Part shown: positions 26,571 through 35,183 of the stretch, in pieces
Position numbering within the stretch: the first letter of the stretch is position 1
Layout of the letters: every line of letters starts with the position of its first letter
Source: an uncultured Methylococcaceae bacterium
GTDB taxonomy: Bacteria; Pseudomonadota; Gammaproteobacteria; Methylococcales; Methylococcaceae
Assembly: GCA_903859815.1 (NCBI GenBank)
Contig: CAIOOA010000009.1
Location: forward strand, 1-36,274
DNA: 36,274 bases
Reading direction: 5' to 3'
Position numbers and translations under genes: made by a program
Notes under the pieces: model-generated
What the model was told of the DNA's origin: nothing
The model's input: the letters and a program-made list of their open reading frames with translations, nothing else
The model's database searches: none

Positions 26571-26665
26571 TGCTGCCCGGCAACCCATCTACCATATCCG
26601 GTCACCCCGGACTTAGGCTGTGGCTTTGCGTCCCATTCTTTCGAATGGTTTGCCCTTATCAGACC
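26571..26665 (-). promoter_or_regulatory. Class I cyclic-di-GMP riboswitch (GEMM-I)
   Basis: Read on the minus strand: GGGCAAACC, the P2 stem CCATTC-GAAA-GAATGG with its GAAA tetraloop, then GGGACGCAAAGCC. A second arm carries CCTAAG and TATGG, the two halves of the 11-nt GAAA tetraloop receptor, on a TCCGG/CCGGA stem. The end is GGTAGATGGGTTGCCGGG. All conserved parts of the class I aptamer are in order. It lies about 70 nt before the GTG of the 25676-26503 gene, on the same strand. It senses cyclic di-GMP; whether binding turns the gene on or off is not decidable from sequence. Confidence 0.95.
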
Positions 26666-26728
26666 CATCAAATTTCTAGACCTTGTAGCGGCTAACTGTC
26701 TGCAGGAAACCGCTACGCTTTTCTATAG

Positions 26729-26744
26729 AGCAATTGTCAGGCCA
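26729..26744 (-). promoter_or_regulatory. Sigma-54-type promoter of the riboswitch gene
   Basis: On the minus strand TGGCCTGACAATTGCT has GG and GC exactly 10 nt apart, TGGC in the -24 part and a full TTGCT in the -12 part; 8 of 10 core positions match. Transcription would begin near 26717, about 50 nt before the aptamer. Confidence 0.6.
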
Positions 26745-27228
26745 ACTATTAAAACATTGCCTGTCGCCTCCTGCATGTCCAACTACCAACATAGGCGGCT
26801 TGCATTGGCTCGATTATTATTTTTTTCATAATTAAATCAATGTATTACGATTATCAATCCGAACATGGTTTGAAATAAGGCAATCACCAAAGCGGCTTGC
26901 GCCAAGAGGATGGACATGCCATCGCAATCCGCTCGCTATGATTTCAACTTGGCAACGACACTCTATCGATCTTTATTTTCTTTGCATATCATTTGGTTAT
27001 AATTAGAAAGCAAAATAGGTGGATAAATTTGTCACTCATTCCCGACGTTACTTGCCCATTCCTGTGTGCACTAAGGCCGTGTCCAACGCAAAGCCACATT
27101 GCCGCAACCCATCGCCGGTCATGCAAAGCTGCCGCCACACACTGCGGAAGATACCCCGCAAACCTTGGTCGGGCATAAGCCAGCGGCCTAATAAAAGGGC
27201 TGGGCTGCACCGCAAATCAGTCAATTGG
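26745..27228. other. Intergenic region without a supported gene
   Basis: Short open frames here have no ribosome binding site and no recognisable protein pattern. A TATAAT occurs at 26998-27003, without a good -35. The stretch may hold activator sites for the sigma-54-type promoter on its left, but I see no defined motif. Confidence 0.4.
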
Positions 27229-27234
27229 TATAAT
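27229..27234 (+). promoter_or_regulatory. Possible -10 box for the heptose genes
   Basis: TATAAT is a perfect -10 hexamer about 85 bp before hddA. The -35 region is poor (TGCACC at 27206), so the promoter would need an activator or is weak. Confidence 0.35.
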
Positions 27235-27318
27235 GCGCTATCAGGTACAATGGATATAGAAAATCTTATTGTAGACTGCGCGGATTACGCGCTTGGAATA
27301 GACTAATGGAGAATTATT

Positions 27319-28350
27319 ATGCAAATTAGATCGCGCGCGCCGTTGCGGCTGGGCTTTGCGGGAGGGGGGACCGATGTTTCCCCCTATTGCGACATCTATG
27401 GTGGGCTGGTGATGAACGCCACCATCGACATGTACGCCTACGCCAATCTCGCAACGAACGACGACAGGCTGGTGCGCTTTATCGCGAAGGACAAGCAACA
27501 GTCGGTCGAGTACCCGCTAGCCGACCGCATCGAACTGGACGGCACGCTGGACATCCACAAAGGTGTCTATAACCGGATCGTCCAACAATTCAACAACGGC
27601 GAACCCATCGCACTGACCCTGACCACCTTCTCGGATGCCCCGGCCGGCTCCGGGCTGGGCTCATCGTCTACGCTGGTGGTGGCCATGGTCAAGGCGTTTG
27701 TGGAACTGCTGAACCTTCCCTTGGGGGAATACGACATTGCCCAACTGGCCTATCATATCGAGCGCGAGGATGTCGGGCTGAACGGCGGCAAACAGGACCA
27801 GTACGCCGCGACGTTCGGCGGCTTCAACTTCATGGAGTTCAACGCCGACAACCATGTCATCGTCAACCCGTTGCGCATCAAAAACTGGATCATTTCCGAG
27901 CTTGAGTCCTCCATCGTGCTGTTCTACACCGGCGTTTCAAGGGAGTCCGCCGCCATCGTCGACCAGCAATCCAAGAACGTGACCAACCATGACGAGGCTG
28001 CGATTCAGGCACTGCACGAAGTCAAGGCAGAAGCGGCCACGATGAAGGAATGCCTGCTGCGCGGCAACATCCCCGAACTGGGGGAGTCGATGCGCAAGGG
28101 CTGGGAATCGAAGAAGCGCAGCGCCGAGAAGATCAGCAACAACTTGATTGACACCATCATAGACCGGGCCTACGCGACAGGCGCTTATTCGGGAAAAGTG
28201 TCGGGCGCGGGCGGCGGGGGCTTTATCATGTTTTTTGTCGAACCGACCCAAAGGCTGGATGTCATCCGCGCCTTGAGCGAATTCCGGGACGGGCAGGTTT
28301 TTGGCTGCCATTTCACCAAACACGGCACACAAGGGTGGAGGATAGGATGA
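27319..28350 (+). CDS. hddA: D-glycero-D-manno-heptose 7-phosphate kinase (GHMP kinase)
   Basis: A 343-aa cytoplasmic kinase. The N-terminus [20 protein letters not shown] is the typical opening of HddA-like GHMP kinases. The ATP-binding loop is [15 protein letters not shown], and the third motif is [12 protein letters not shown]. HddA phosphorylates C1 of heptose-7-phosphate on the way to GDP-D-glycero-alpha-D-manno-heptose. GGAGA precedes the ATG by 7 nt. The stop overlaps the ATG of gmhA (ATGA), so both enzymes are made together. Related GHMP kinases act on fucose, so the heptose assignment gains much from the gmhA neighbour. Confidence 0.88.
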   Translation: MQIRSRAPLRLGFAGGGTDVSPYCDIYGGLVMNATIDMYAYANLATNDDRLVRFIAKDKQQSVEYPLADRIELDGTLDIHKGVYNRIVQQFNNGEPIALTLTTFSDAPAGSGLGSSSTLVVAMVKAFVELLNLPLGEYDIAQLAYHIEREDVGLNGGKQDQYAATFGGFNFMEFNADNHVIVNPLRIKNWIISELESSIVLFYTGVSRESAAIVDQQSKNVTNHDEAAIQALHEVKAEAATMKECLLRGNIPELGESMRKGWESKKRSAEKISNNLIDTIIDRAYATGAYSGKVSGAGGGGFIMFFVEPTQRLDVIRALSEFRDGQVFGCHFTKHGTQGWRIG

Positions 28351-28931
28351 AAAATTACATCAAACAAGAGATAGGCAAAACCAGCGACTTGCTTTCCAAG
28401 CTAGTGGCGGACGAGGTTTTGCTGGCGGAGGTGGAGAAAATCGCCGACAGTTGCATGGCCGCCATCCGGGCAGGCAAAAAAGTCTTGTTCGCCGGGAACG
28501 GGGGCAGCGCCGCGGATGCGCAGCACCTTGCGGCAGAATTTGTCAGCCGGTTCGCCTTCGACAGGGCGGGTTTACCGGCATTTTCGCTAGTCACCGACAC
28601 GTCAGTCATGACAGCCGTTGGCAACGATTACGGGTTCGAACATTTGTTTTCGCGCCAAATCCAAGCCGTTGGCGTTGCAGGGGATGTATTCGTGGGCATT
28701 TCCACCTCCGGGCAGTCGCCCAACATATTGAAGGCCCTGACCGAGGCGCGCGGCAAGGGGCTGGTCACGGTTGGCTTTACCGGCGAGTCAGGCGGCAAGA
28801 TGCTGGATCTTTGTGACTTTTGCATCCGCATCCCGTCGCGGGAAACCCCCAAGATACAAGAAGGTCACATTGTCATCGGCCACATTTTATGTGGAATCAT
28901 TGAAAGCTCCATTTTTCAACGAGTTACCTAA
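28347..28931 (+). CDS. gmhA: Sedoheptulose 7-phosphate isomerase
   Basis: A 194-aa SIS-domain enzyme that converts sedoheptulose-7-phosphate to D-glycero-D-manno-heptose-7-phosphate, the substrate of HddA. It shows [37 protein letters not shown] and the C-terminal [15 protein letters not shown]. The ATG at 28347 is preferred over the upstream GTG (28335): GGAGG lies 5 nt before it and it overlaps the hddA stop in ATGA. The other two enzymes of the GDP-heptose route (GmhB phosphatase, HddC nucleotidyltransferase) are not in the window. Confidence 0.93.
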   Translation: MKNYIKQEIGKTSDLLSKLVADEVLLAEVEKIADSCMAAIRAGKKVLFAGNGGSAADAQHLAAEFVSRFAFDRAGLPAFSLVTDTSVMTAVGNDYGFEHLFSRQIQAVGVAGDVFVGISTSGQSPNILKALTEARGKGLVTVGFTGESGGKMLDLCDFCIRIPSRETPKIQEGHIVIGHILCGIIESSIFQRVT

Positions 28932-29156
28932 GCATAGGGGGCGCATTGTGGGTCTGAGCCCTTGCCTTTCACCACAAAAATTGTGCTGCTTGGACAGTGG
29001 TTGAAACCGGGAAAATCCCATTTCGCTCAATCACTTGAAAGAACATTAGCGCAACAAAACCATAAATTATCTGTTTGCTCATTTTATTGAAAATAACCTG
29101 AGCATTGTGATAGGATTTACAAAGAGGTTTAATTTAAAATAATGAGGTTTTATACA

Positions 29157-31967
29157 ATGGACAACATCTTTGACAATGACCGTATGGCTAGAGGCAAAAT
29201 CAATGACGCTGCTTTCAGTCTCGCTGACGCTATTGCTCATCGCCTAATGGTGTGCCGTTGCTATGCCAAGGTTTCCCTACTCATCCTGCTCCTAGCCTTG
29301 CCAGCCGCTGCATTCGCACAGCCTAATTTGTCAACACGTGTCTATTATGGTGGTTTTACCCATACATTATATCCAGAACTGGGGCCGATTCCCGGTTTTT
29401 CTCGGACGAATGGAAGCAGCAATGGCAAGGTAAAGGATGCATTTGGCGCTTGGCAGGATGTGCTCCCCGGCGAGGCGCGGTTTGTAGGCGCGAATCGCGT
29501 CGCCAACCTCATTCCCGATTCCGAGGCGTTTGGAACGTCTGTCTGGTGGACTGATCCAAATGCGAGTTCCTATGTAACCAAGGGTAATGCGCTTGCTGTG
29601 CCGAATCCTTTGACACCGGGGCGAAACACCATCATCCCGTTCTCCCGAACCCAGGCAAGTTCGTTGCCACTATTGGTATTGAAATCGCGAACTTATCAAG
29701 TCATACCCCATGTGTTTTCAATCGCGATTGACGGAGACAATACGACAGGGAATGTTAAAGTGGGTTTTGTCCGTAGTTCTGACGGCACCGTCGCATCAAG
29801 CTACATAGTGACACCAAAACCCGGGGCCAATCGTTACTGTTTTCCAATGTCCCCCATTGACACTACTAACCACAAAGTCGAGATTGCTTTGACCAACAAT
29901 GGAGTCCAGCAACTGGCTGTGGGGACCGCCCAAATGGAGACAGCCTATTTGCAGACTGGAACCTGCAATAACTACGTCCCTAAAGGCGTACCCGGCGGTT
30001 CATACCCGTACCAAGGAGCGGGGGTTGATGGTGTGCAATATTTTGATACCATCAATCAATGGGCATACGTACCGACCTTGATTGGAGGCGAGAATCGTGT
30101 CGCCAACCTGATTCCGGATTCAGAATCGTTTGGAACCGTCCAATGGTGGACTGATCCAAATGCGAGTTCCTATGTCACCATGGGTAATGCGCTTGCCACA
30201 CCAAATCCTTTGACACCAGGGCGAAACACCATTATCCCGTTCACCCGCACCAGTGCATTCTCAGGGCCATTATTGATATACAGATCAAGGTCATACAAAG
30301 TTATGCCATATGTGTTTTCAATCGTGATTGACGGAGACAATACATCCGGGAATGTTAAGGTAAGCTTTGTCCGCACCTCGGACCAGAAAGCAGCCTCAAA
30401 TTATATAGTGACACCGAGACCCGGGGCCAACAGATACTGTTTTCCGATGACCCCCATGGACACCACTAACCACAGGATCGAACTTGCATTGACAAACAAT
30501 GGAGTGCAACAACTCGCCGTGGGCACTGCCCAACTGGAGGACGTATCTTCAAAGCCGGCGCTTTGCAATAACTACGTCCCCAGTGCCTACGCTGTCCAAA
30601 CGTTCAACACCTTCAACCAATGGGCATACGAATCCGGCAATTATGGCCTAGTCACCCCACAAATACCAACCTTGGGTCTTCTCGTGCCCTCAAATTATGG
30701 CCTGGTTAACCAACAGACACCAACCAAAATCGATCCTGCGGCATTGAAAGGTATATTGATTGAACCCTATACCATCAACAAAATGCTTTATAATAATACA
30801 TTTTCCAACGCAATTTGGATCAAAACGGGAATCACCATTGCCGAAGCCAATAAAATTGATACCCCGTTTGGGCCAAAAACATTGACAAAACTAGCCGAAG
30901 ATGGCAATGTCGGAAATCATGGGGTTTCACAGTTTTTTTGCAAAACGTGTAGCGGTGTCTATTCCTCCAGTACTTCTAGCACGGTTTCTGCTGTCGTGAG
31001 TCCAGCGGAGCGTACTTGGGCATACCTCGAAATTAATTCCGGTTCTAGCGTAGTTGGCTACGCCTATTTCAATCTGCTAACCGGCACTGTTGGTACCTTC
31101 TCCGGGCAGAATGCCTATGCAGATATTTGGGCCGAAGGGAAATCCTGGAGAATTTCCCTGACCGTTGACGCTGGAGACAGTTGGGCAAGTTACCCCGGCA
31201 GTGCCAGTGCCAAACTCTATGCCGCAACGGCTAATGGCGTGATCGACTATCAGGGTGTTGCTGGCTATGGAATATATGCTGGCTTGACGCAATGGGAAAT
31301 CAATGAAATGGCCACTAGCTATAATGGTCAGCAAACAGCGGCAACAATACGTTATGATGATTATATGGCAATTGATTTACCGAGCATTCTACCGTCTATA
31401 TCATCTTTTGCGGTTTCTTTAGGAATAACGCCTTGGTTTTACACGGCATCGCCTGCAAAATCTAACTGGTATTGCATCTTATGTGCTACCTATAATAATG
31501 AAAATAGATTTGGATTTGGTCTTAGGCCAGGGTCTAAACAAGGTGGATTTTACGAAGTACAATTAATAAACACTTGGTATATTGATTACTATCCAAATTC
31601 GTCTCTTTGGAATGGCGCACATCTGACCTATATTATGAAGTATGGAAATAGTACTAGAGGTGTTTTTACTTTTGGACCTAATGATCTATCGACTTTTCCG
31701 AGTTGGGGAGTTTCCGGTTCTGCCATGATGGTAGGTGGTATATATGGCGAAACACAAACTAGTGAATTGTTGGGGTCTCCAACGTTAAACTATTCCGCAA
31801 TTATGCCCCAAAGTTTATTTCTCGGTAGATTTTCTGGAGATGCTTTATTGGTGAATAACAAGTCTTTTCCTCGATTATTGCATCCAATGTCCTATAAAGA
31901 CATATCGGTCATTCCCTATCAGCTAACGAAAGATGAAATATTAATGGAGAGTGTTTCTCCCCAATAG
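29157..31967 (+). CDS. Large exported modular protein with phage-spike-like domains and an internal duplication
   Basis: A 936-aa protein. A long N-region precedes a clear signal peptide (SLLILLLALPAAAFA|QPN). The mature start (PIPGFSRTNGSSNGKV, GEARFVGANRVANLI) follows a pattern known from phage spike and tail fibre proteins. Two nearly equal modules of about 163 residues follow (starting NRVANLIPDSE), spaced 200 residues apart. A third module (MLYNNTFSNAIWIKTGIT) has the carbohydrate-binding-like pattern of phage fibres. The last 200 residues are AT-richer and LamG-like. TGAGG before ATG 29157 decides the start; ATG 29247 would give a normal-length signal peptide. It lies between gmhA and manC. 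It probably binds the EPS at the surface. No PEP-CTERM tail is seen. Confidence 0.75.
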   Translation: MDNIFDNDRMARGKINDAAFSLADAIAHRLMVCRCYAKVSLLILLLALPAAAFAQPNLSTRVYYGGFTHTLYPELGPIPGFSRTNGSSNGKVKDAFGAWQDVLPGEARFVGANRVANLIPDSEAFGTSVWWTDPNASSYVTKGNALAVPNPLTPGRNTIIPFSRTQASSLPLLVLKSRTYQVIPHVFSIAIDGDNTTGNVKVGFVRSSDGTVASSYIVTPKPGANRYCFPMSPIDTTNHKVEIALTNNGVQQLAVGTAQMETAYLQTGTCNNYVPKGVPGGSYPYQGAGVDGVQYFDTINQWAYVPTLIGGENRVANLIPDSESFGTVQWWTDPNASSYVTMGNALATPNPLTPGRNTIIPFTRTSAFSGPLLIYRSRSYKVMPYVFSIVIDGDNTSGNVKVSFVRTSDQKAASNYIVTPRPGANRYCFPMTPMDTTNHRIELALTNNGVQQLAVGTAQLEDVSSKPALCNNYVPSAYAVQTFNTFNQWAYESGNYGLVTPQIPTLGLLVPSNYGLVNQQTPTKIDPAALKGILIEPYTINKMLYNNTFSNAIWIKTGITIAEANKIDTPFGPKTLTKLAEDGNVGNHGVSQFFCKTCSGVYSSSTSSTVSAVVSPAERTWAYLEINSGSSVVGYAYFNLLTGTVGTFSGQNAYADIWAEGKSWRISLTVDAGDSWASYPGSASAKLYAATANGVIDYQGVAGYGIYAGLTQWEINEMATSYNGQQTAATIRYDDYMAIDLPSILPSISSFAVSLGITPWFYTASPAKSNWYCILCATYNNENRFGFGLRPGSKQGGFYEVQLINTWYIDYYPNSSLWNGAHLTYIMKYGNSTRGVFTFGPNDLSTFPSWGVSGSAMMVGGIYGETQTSELLGSPTLNYSAIMPQSLFLGRFSGDALLVNNKSFPRLLHPMSYKDISVIPYQLTKDEILMESVSPQ
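29492..29980 (+). repeat. Direct repeat, copy 1, inside the spike-like gene
   Basis: This stretch matches 30092-30580 at an offset of exactly 600 bp, with long identical runs such as the codons for WWTDPNASSYVT and GVQQLAVGTAQ. Many silent positions are also the same, which points to recent duplication or gene conversion. Confidence 0.9.
30092..30580 (+). repeat. Direct repeat, copy 2, inside the spike-like gene
   Basis: Second copy of the 489-bp unit, in frame with copy 1. Both end in the codons for CNNYVP. Each copy is followed by an (I/F)NQWAY segment, but at a different spacing (561 instead of 600 bp), so an indel lies between the units. Confidence 0.9.
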
Positions 31968-31968
31968 A

Positions 31969-32000
31969 TAGGCACAGGCCTAAGATGCTTTTGTTTTTTT
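31969..32000 (+). terminator. Weak possible terminator after the spike-like gene
   Basis: TAGGC (31969-31973) and GCCTA (31978-31982) form a short stem with a 4-nt loop. A T-rich tract follows after nine bases (TTTTGTTTTTTT). The stem is short and the T run delayed, so termination would be partial and manC may be read through. Confidence 0.35.
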
Positions 32001-32034
32001 TATGATAATAGCCACGGAGCGCCACTTGCAGAAC

Positions 32035-33495
32035 ATGAAAACCACCATCCAACCCGTTATATTATCAGGGGGCTCGGGCACCCGGCTGTGGCCCTTCTCC
32101 CGGGAAGCCTACCCAAAACAATTCCTATCCTTCACCGGGGACAACACCCTGTTGCAGGAGACGGTTTCGCGGGTGGAAGACATGCCGGTGGACACGGCAC
32201 TGATGCAACTGAAAGCCCCCGTGGTCGTTTGCAACGAACTGCACCGGTTTTTGGTGGCGGAGCAGCTTCGCCAGTTGGGTTTCGACGAGTGCGCCATCAT
32301 CCTCGAACCGATTGGCCGAAACACCGCGCCGGCCCTGACCTTGGCGGCGCTGCAAGCCACCGCCGACGGCGATGACCCAGTGCTGGTGGTGATGCCATCG
32401 GACCACCACATCGAAAACGTGGACGAGTTTCGCAAGCGCTTGACGGCAGCGACGCTGAAAGCGGCTGCGGGGGCGGTGGCGACCTTCGGCATCGTGCCGT
32501 CCAAGCCCGAAACCGGGTACGGTTACATTCGCAAAGGCGACGCCTTGGGGGACGAATCATTCCTACTCGGCGGTTTTGTGGAAAAGCCCGACGCGGTCAC
32601 CGCGACGACCTACCTATCCTCAGGCCAGTATTTGTGGAACAGCGGCCTGTTCATCCTGCGCGCCTCAGTTTGGCTGGATCAGATTCGCCTGCACCGGCCT
32701 GACATAGCCGAAGTCTGCCAAGATGCGTTTGTCAACGCCAAACGCGACGGGAATTTCGTCAGGGTTGGGAAACAGCAATTCACTCACTGCCCCAGCGACT
32801 CCATTGACTATGCGGTCATGGAAAAGCTCGCAGACGAGCCCGGCAATGCCACTTCCATCGTGTTTGCCCTGAATGCCGGCTGGTCCGACCTAGGCTCATG
32901 GTCGGCGCTAGGCGAAGTCAGCCCCCAGGACGACAACGGCAACGTGGCGGTGGGCGATGTCTTCACCAAAGACGCGCACAACTCCCTGCTTTACTCGCAA
33001 CACCGCTTCCTCGCCGCCGTCGGCGTGTCCGACCTGATCGTGATCGAAACCACCGACGCGGTGCTGGTGGTTCACAAGGACAGGGCGCAAGACGTGAAAG
33101 CCATCACCGACCATCTCAAGCTCTCCTCGCGCAAGGAGCATGTCTTCCACGCCAAGGTCCACCGGCCTTGGGGCGATTTCGAAAGCATCGACCACGGCGA
33201 GCGCTACCAAGTCAAACGGCTGACGGTGAAACCCGGCGCGTCACTGTCTAGGCAACTCCACCATCACCGCGCCGAACACTGGACCGTGGTGCGCGGCACG
33301 GCACGGGTAACCCGTGGTGGCGAGTCGTTCATCTTGAGCGAGAACGAATCCACCTTCATCCCCCTAGGGGTCGAGCACCGGCTGGAAAACCCCGGAGTCA
33401 TCCCGTTGGAAATCATCGAAGTGCAGTCGGGTAGTTACTTGGGCGAAGACGATATTGTGCGGTTTGAGGACCAATATCATAGGATTGAATCTTGA
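32035..33495 (+). CDS. manC: Mannose-1-phosphate guanylyltransferase / mannose-6-phosphate isomerase
   Basis: A 486-aa bifunctional enzyme of GDP-mannose synthesis. The N-terminal nucleotidyltransferase part shows PVILSGGSGTRLWPFSREAYPKQFL as two adjoining blocks, EPIGRNTAPALTLAAL, VMPSDHHI, FVEKPD and WNSGLF. The C-terminal cupin isomerase part has WGDFESIDHGERYQVKRL and HHHRAEHWTVVRG. Its length is the usual one for the fused type. ATG 32035 is chosen over 32002 because it fits the family start and 32002 follows a T run with no ribosome binding site. It supplies GDP-mannose, the likely donor for one of the GT4 enzymes. A role with the heptose genes is less likely. Confidence 0.94.
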   Translation: MKTTIQPVILSGGSGTRLWPFSREAYPKQFLSFTGDNTLLQETVSRVEDMPVDTALMQLKAPVVVCNELHRFLVAEQLRQLGFDECAIILEPIGRNTAPALTLAALQATADGDDPVLVVMPSDHHIENVDEFRKRLTAATLKAAAGAVATFGIVPSKPETGYGYIRKGDALGDESFLLGGFVEKPDAVTATTYLSSGQYLWNSGLFILRASVWLDQIRLHRPDIAEVCQDAFVNAKRDGNFVRVGKQQFTHCPSDSIDYAVMEKLADEPGNATSIVFALNAGWSDLGSWSALGEVSPQDDNGNVAVGDVFTKDAHNSLLYSQHRFLAAVGVSDLIVIETTDAVLVVHKDRAQDVKAITDHLKLSSRKEHVFHAKVHRPWGDFESIDHGERYQVKRLTVKPGASLSRQLHHHRAEHWTVVRGTARVTRGGESFILSENESTFIPLGVEHRLENPGVIPLEIIEVQSGSYLGEDDIVRFEDQYHRIES

Positions 33496-33540
33496 AAAGA
33501 TGGGGGTTAGCTTCTGTTCGGATAATTTCCGCTGTATCCT

Positions 33541-33636
33541 TATCGCCTGGCCCGCCGGCAATTCAGTTAGCACCGCTTTAGTTGTCCAGATTTCATCAAA
33601 CAGTATTGGTAGCCAGTCAATAATAGCGCCCAACAA
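33541..33636 (-). pseudogene. Possible PIN-like (DUF3368-type) toxin fragment
   Basis: The minus-strand frame encodes WLPILFDEIWTTKAVLTEL, which resembles a segment near the N-terminus of DUF3368 PIN-domain toxins. It is bounded by a stop (33637-33639) and has no start codon in place. Downstream the frame runs into the antisense of manC without similarity. Confidence 0.28.
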
Positions 33637-33659
33637 TCAAGCCGGCAAATGCCGGTAGG

Positions 33660-33755
33660 TCAATAAATGGCTTCTTGTACAACTTGCTTAATGCTAGGTT
33701 TGTCGGTGGCGATTACCTGCCCATCGGGCAGATGTTTGTGATGCGGAAAACTTGG
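33660..33755 (-). pseudogene. C-terminal fragment of a TumE-like (DUF6516) toxin
   Basis: The minus-strand frame encodes 31 residues ending at TGA. PSFPHHKHLPDGQVIATDKPS followed by a helix (IKQVVQEAIY) is the usual ending of TumE-type toxins. The rest of the protein is missing or out of frame upstream. Confidence 0.4.
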
Positions 33756-33823
33756 CAATCAGCCGACTTTCCAATTCTTGGCGTAGGCTGATGTTTTCGC
33801 ATGTATCCTCTTGAAAAATAAAC

Positions 33824-34021
33824 TCATGCCGCTCGCAACTCATCGCCCATTCCAATAGGCAGCATCCCTGCCTTTTTTGCATCAAGGATGACAATTTCAC
33901 CAATTCCTTGTTCTGTCATGCCGATGTTGACATTCCAGTTTAGGGAAATATCGCGGACTATATTTTCTTTGTTGAATTCAATCAAAAGAATATCATCTTC
34001 GGGGTCATAACTCATTTTCAT
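33824..34021 (-). CDS. DUF2283-family small protein
   Basis: A 65-aa protein beginning MKMSYDPEDDILLIEF, the family's signature of a beta-rich fold (YDxxxDxLxIxF). AGGAGG lies 8 nt before the ATG, which decides the start over longer frames. DUF2283 proteins occur often next to small toxin-like genes; their role is not established. It ends in a region with two toxin remnants and lies 115 bp downstream of the DUF5615 gene on the same strand. Confidence 0.8.
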   Translation of the reverse strand: MKMSYDPEDDILLIEFNKENIVRDISLNWNVNIGMTEQGIGEIVILDAKKAGMLPIGMGDELRAA

Positions 34022-34135
34022 GGAGTATCCTCCTCTAATCGCCAACCCACCATAACAGTTTTGACAATAACTGCTTGGGCCAATAACACCGCAGCGCAAA
34101 CTAGATTATCCTTTCTATCGCTGTTCGGCAAGCAG

Positions 34136-34495
34136 CTATTGCGCTTTAGATTTGGCGAAGCGAACTTGATCCTCAGTGACAACGACAAAATTATCTGCCA
34201 GCTTATCTTGATAATGTGCCAAAAAAGTTTTTAACACGGTTATCTTATTATCTGAACGCTCGTCTTCCAGCCGTAAGAAAATCACCCCTTTGTGTGGATA
34301 GTTTTCGCGGTAGACCTTTTCGCCAAAATCCTTATCGTTGGTAATGACGATCCAATCTTCCTGAAATGCCTTGACCATGATCTCGGCATCTTTTAGCCCT
34401 CTCGCCTGTTCATACACGGAAAACACGGTATGACCGATTTCCCGCAAGTAACGGGCGACGCTCGACCCGGTGCATTCATCCACCAAGAAACGCAT
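34136..34495 (-). CDS. DUF5615 PIN-like protein, probable toxin
   Basis: A 119-aa protein with the PIN-like acidic residues: MRFLVDECTG at the start and VITNDKDFGEKVY in the middle, followed by GVIFLRL. DUF5615 proteins are predicted RNases and are regularly encoded with DUF433 proteins as toxin-antitoxin pairs. The ATG overlaps the stop of the DUF433 gene by one base (TAATG), so they are translated together. It appears intact. Confidence 0.88.
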   Translation of the reverse strand: MRFLVDECTGSSVARYLREIGHTVFSVYEQARGLKDAEIMVKAFQEDWIVITNDKDFGEKVYRENYPHKGVIFLRLEDERSDNKITVLKTFLAHYQDKLADNFVVVTEDQVRFAKSKAQ

Positions 34496-34746
34496 TATGC
34501 CACTCTTGCCAATAATGGCATGAAGCTGACTTTTGCCAAGGATTTACCGGCGAAAAGCAGGCAAGCCGAAAGGTCTTCTTGCGTCAATCCCGGATATTCG
34601 CACAATATCTCTTCATACGAAGCCCCGTGGGCAAGAAGGTTCAAAATGAATTCGACCGTCAAGCGAGTGCCTTTGATGACGGGTTTTCCAGCCATGGTTT
34701 CGCTATCCACGCTGATCCTATTTAGCAGTTGGGCATCGGATTGCAT
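34495..34746 (-). CDS. DUF433 protein, probable antitoxin
   Basis: An 83-aa protein with a small helix-turn-helix-like domain: RISVDSETMAGKPVIKGTRLTVEFILNLLAHGASYEEIL and YPGLTQEDLSACLLFA are family hallmarks. ATG 34746 is used because GGAG lies just before it; an upstream ATG (34785) has none. It is the first gene of the DUF433-DUF5615 pair and would neutralise the PIN-like partner and repress the operon. Confidence 0.88.
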   Translation of the reverse strand: MQSDAQLLNRISVDSETMAGKPVIKGTRLTVEFILNLLAHGASYEEILCEYPGLTQEDLSACLLFAGKSLAKVSFMPLLARVA

Positions 34747-34785
34747 TGCTTCTCCTTCCAATAAGGTTTCAATTATTCCAAACAT

Positions 34786-34896
34786 TCACCATGTGATCAT
34801 CTCCGCTTCGGTTATCGGCGCACTCAAGTCATTCACCAATACCTCGTTGAGGAAATCCACCAGCAGGTACGGTTTTCCTCCGAGCCGAGCAATGCC
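34786..34896 (-). pseudogene. Short open-frame fragment of an unrecognised protein
   Basis: The minus-strand frame encodes 36 residues ending in a stop 39 bp before the DUF433 start: IARLGGKPYLLVDFLNEVLV, then NDLSAPITEAEM. It reads like the end of a real protein, but an in-frame TAA (34897-34899) precedes it and there is no start. I do not recognise the family. Confidence 0.25.
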
Positions 34897-35183
34897 TTAA
34901 ATACGCAATCTCATAAGGTCTATGCGGTGTTTCATGGTAGTTTAAGTAGCCCGGGGTTTCGGGGTTTCGTTTCCTACGCTGGCTGTCATCCCTTGTTGCG
35001 TTCAATCGACCGCCTATTATGGGCATCCAAGAGGGGCGATTTCTGTTTTCCGGTCGCTTTGCGGCCTGTCCAAAAAAATGCAGCGCTGGACGGGATTACA
35101 AATCCCGCCCCACTTATTCCAGATACCCCGTCGCGCTTCGGAATCCTTACAGATGTTTTAACATCCGTACTGTTAAGCCAGAC
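34897..35183. other. Non-coding stretch with a short palindrome
   Basis: No gene is supported. A perfect palindrome, CGGGATT-ACA-AATCCCG (35091-35107), lies inside, and C/G-rich runs precede it (about 34951-34966). It looks like repeat-type intergenic DNA, but no second copy is in the window. Confidence 0.35.

Noticed and set aside
27080-27150. ACGCAAAGCCAC on the plus strand, looking like part of a second c-di-GMP riboswitch
   Set aside because: Only this short piece matches; the GGGCAAACC part, the GAAA-capped stem and the tetraloop receptor are missing.
27019-27306. Plus-strand open frame before hddA
   Set aside because: It has no ribosome binding site, overlaps the likely -10 box and has no recognisable protein pattern.
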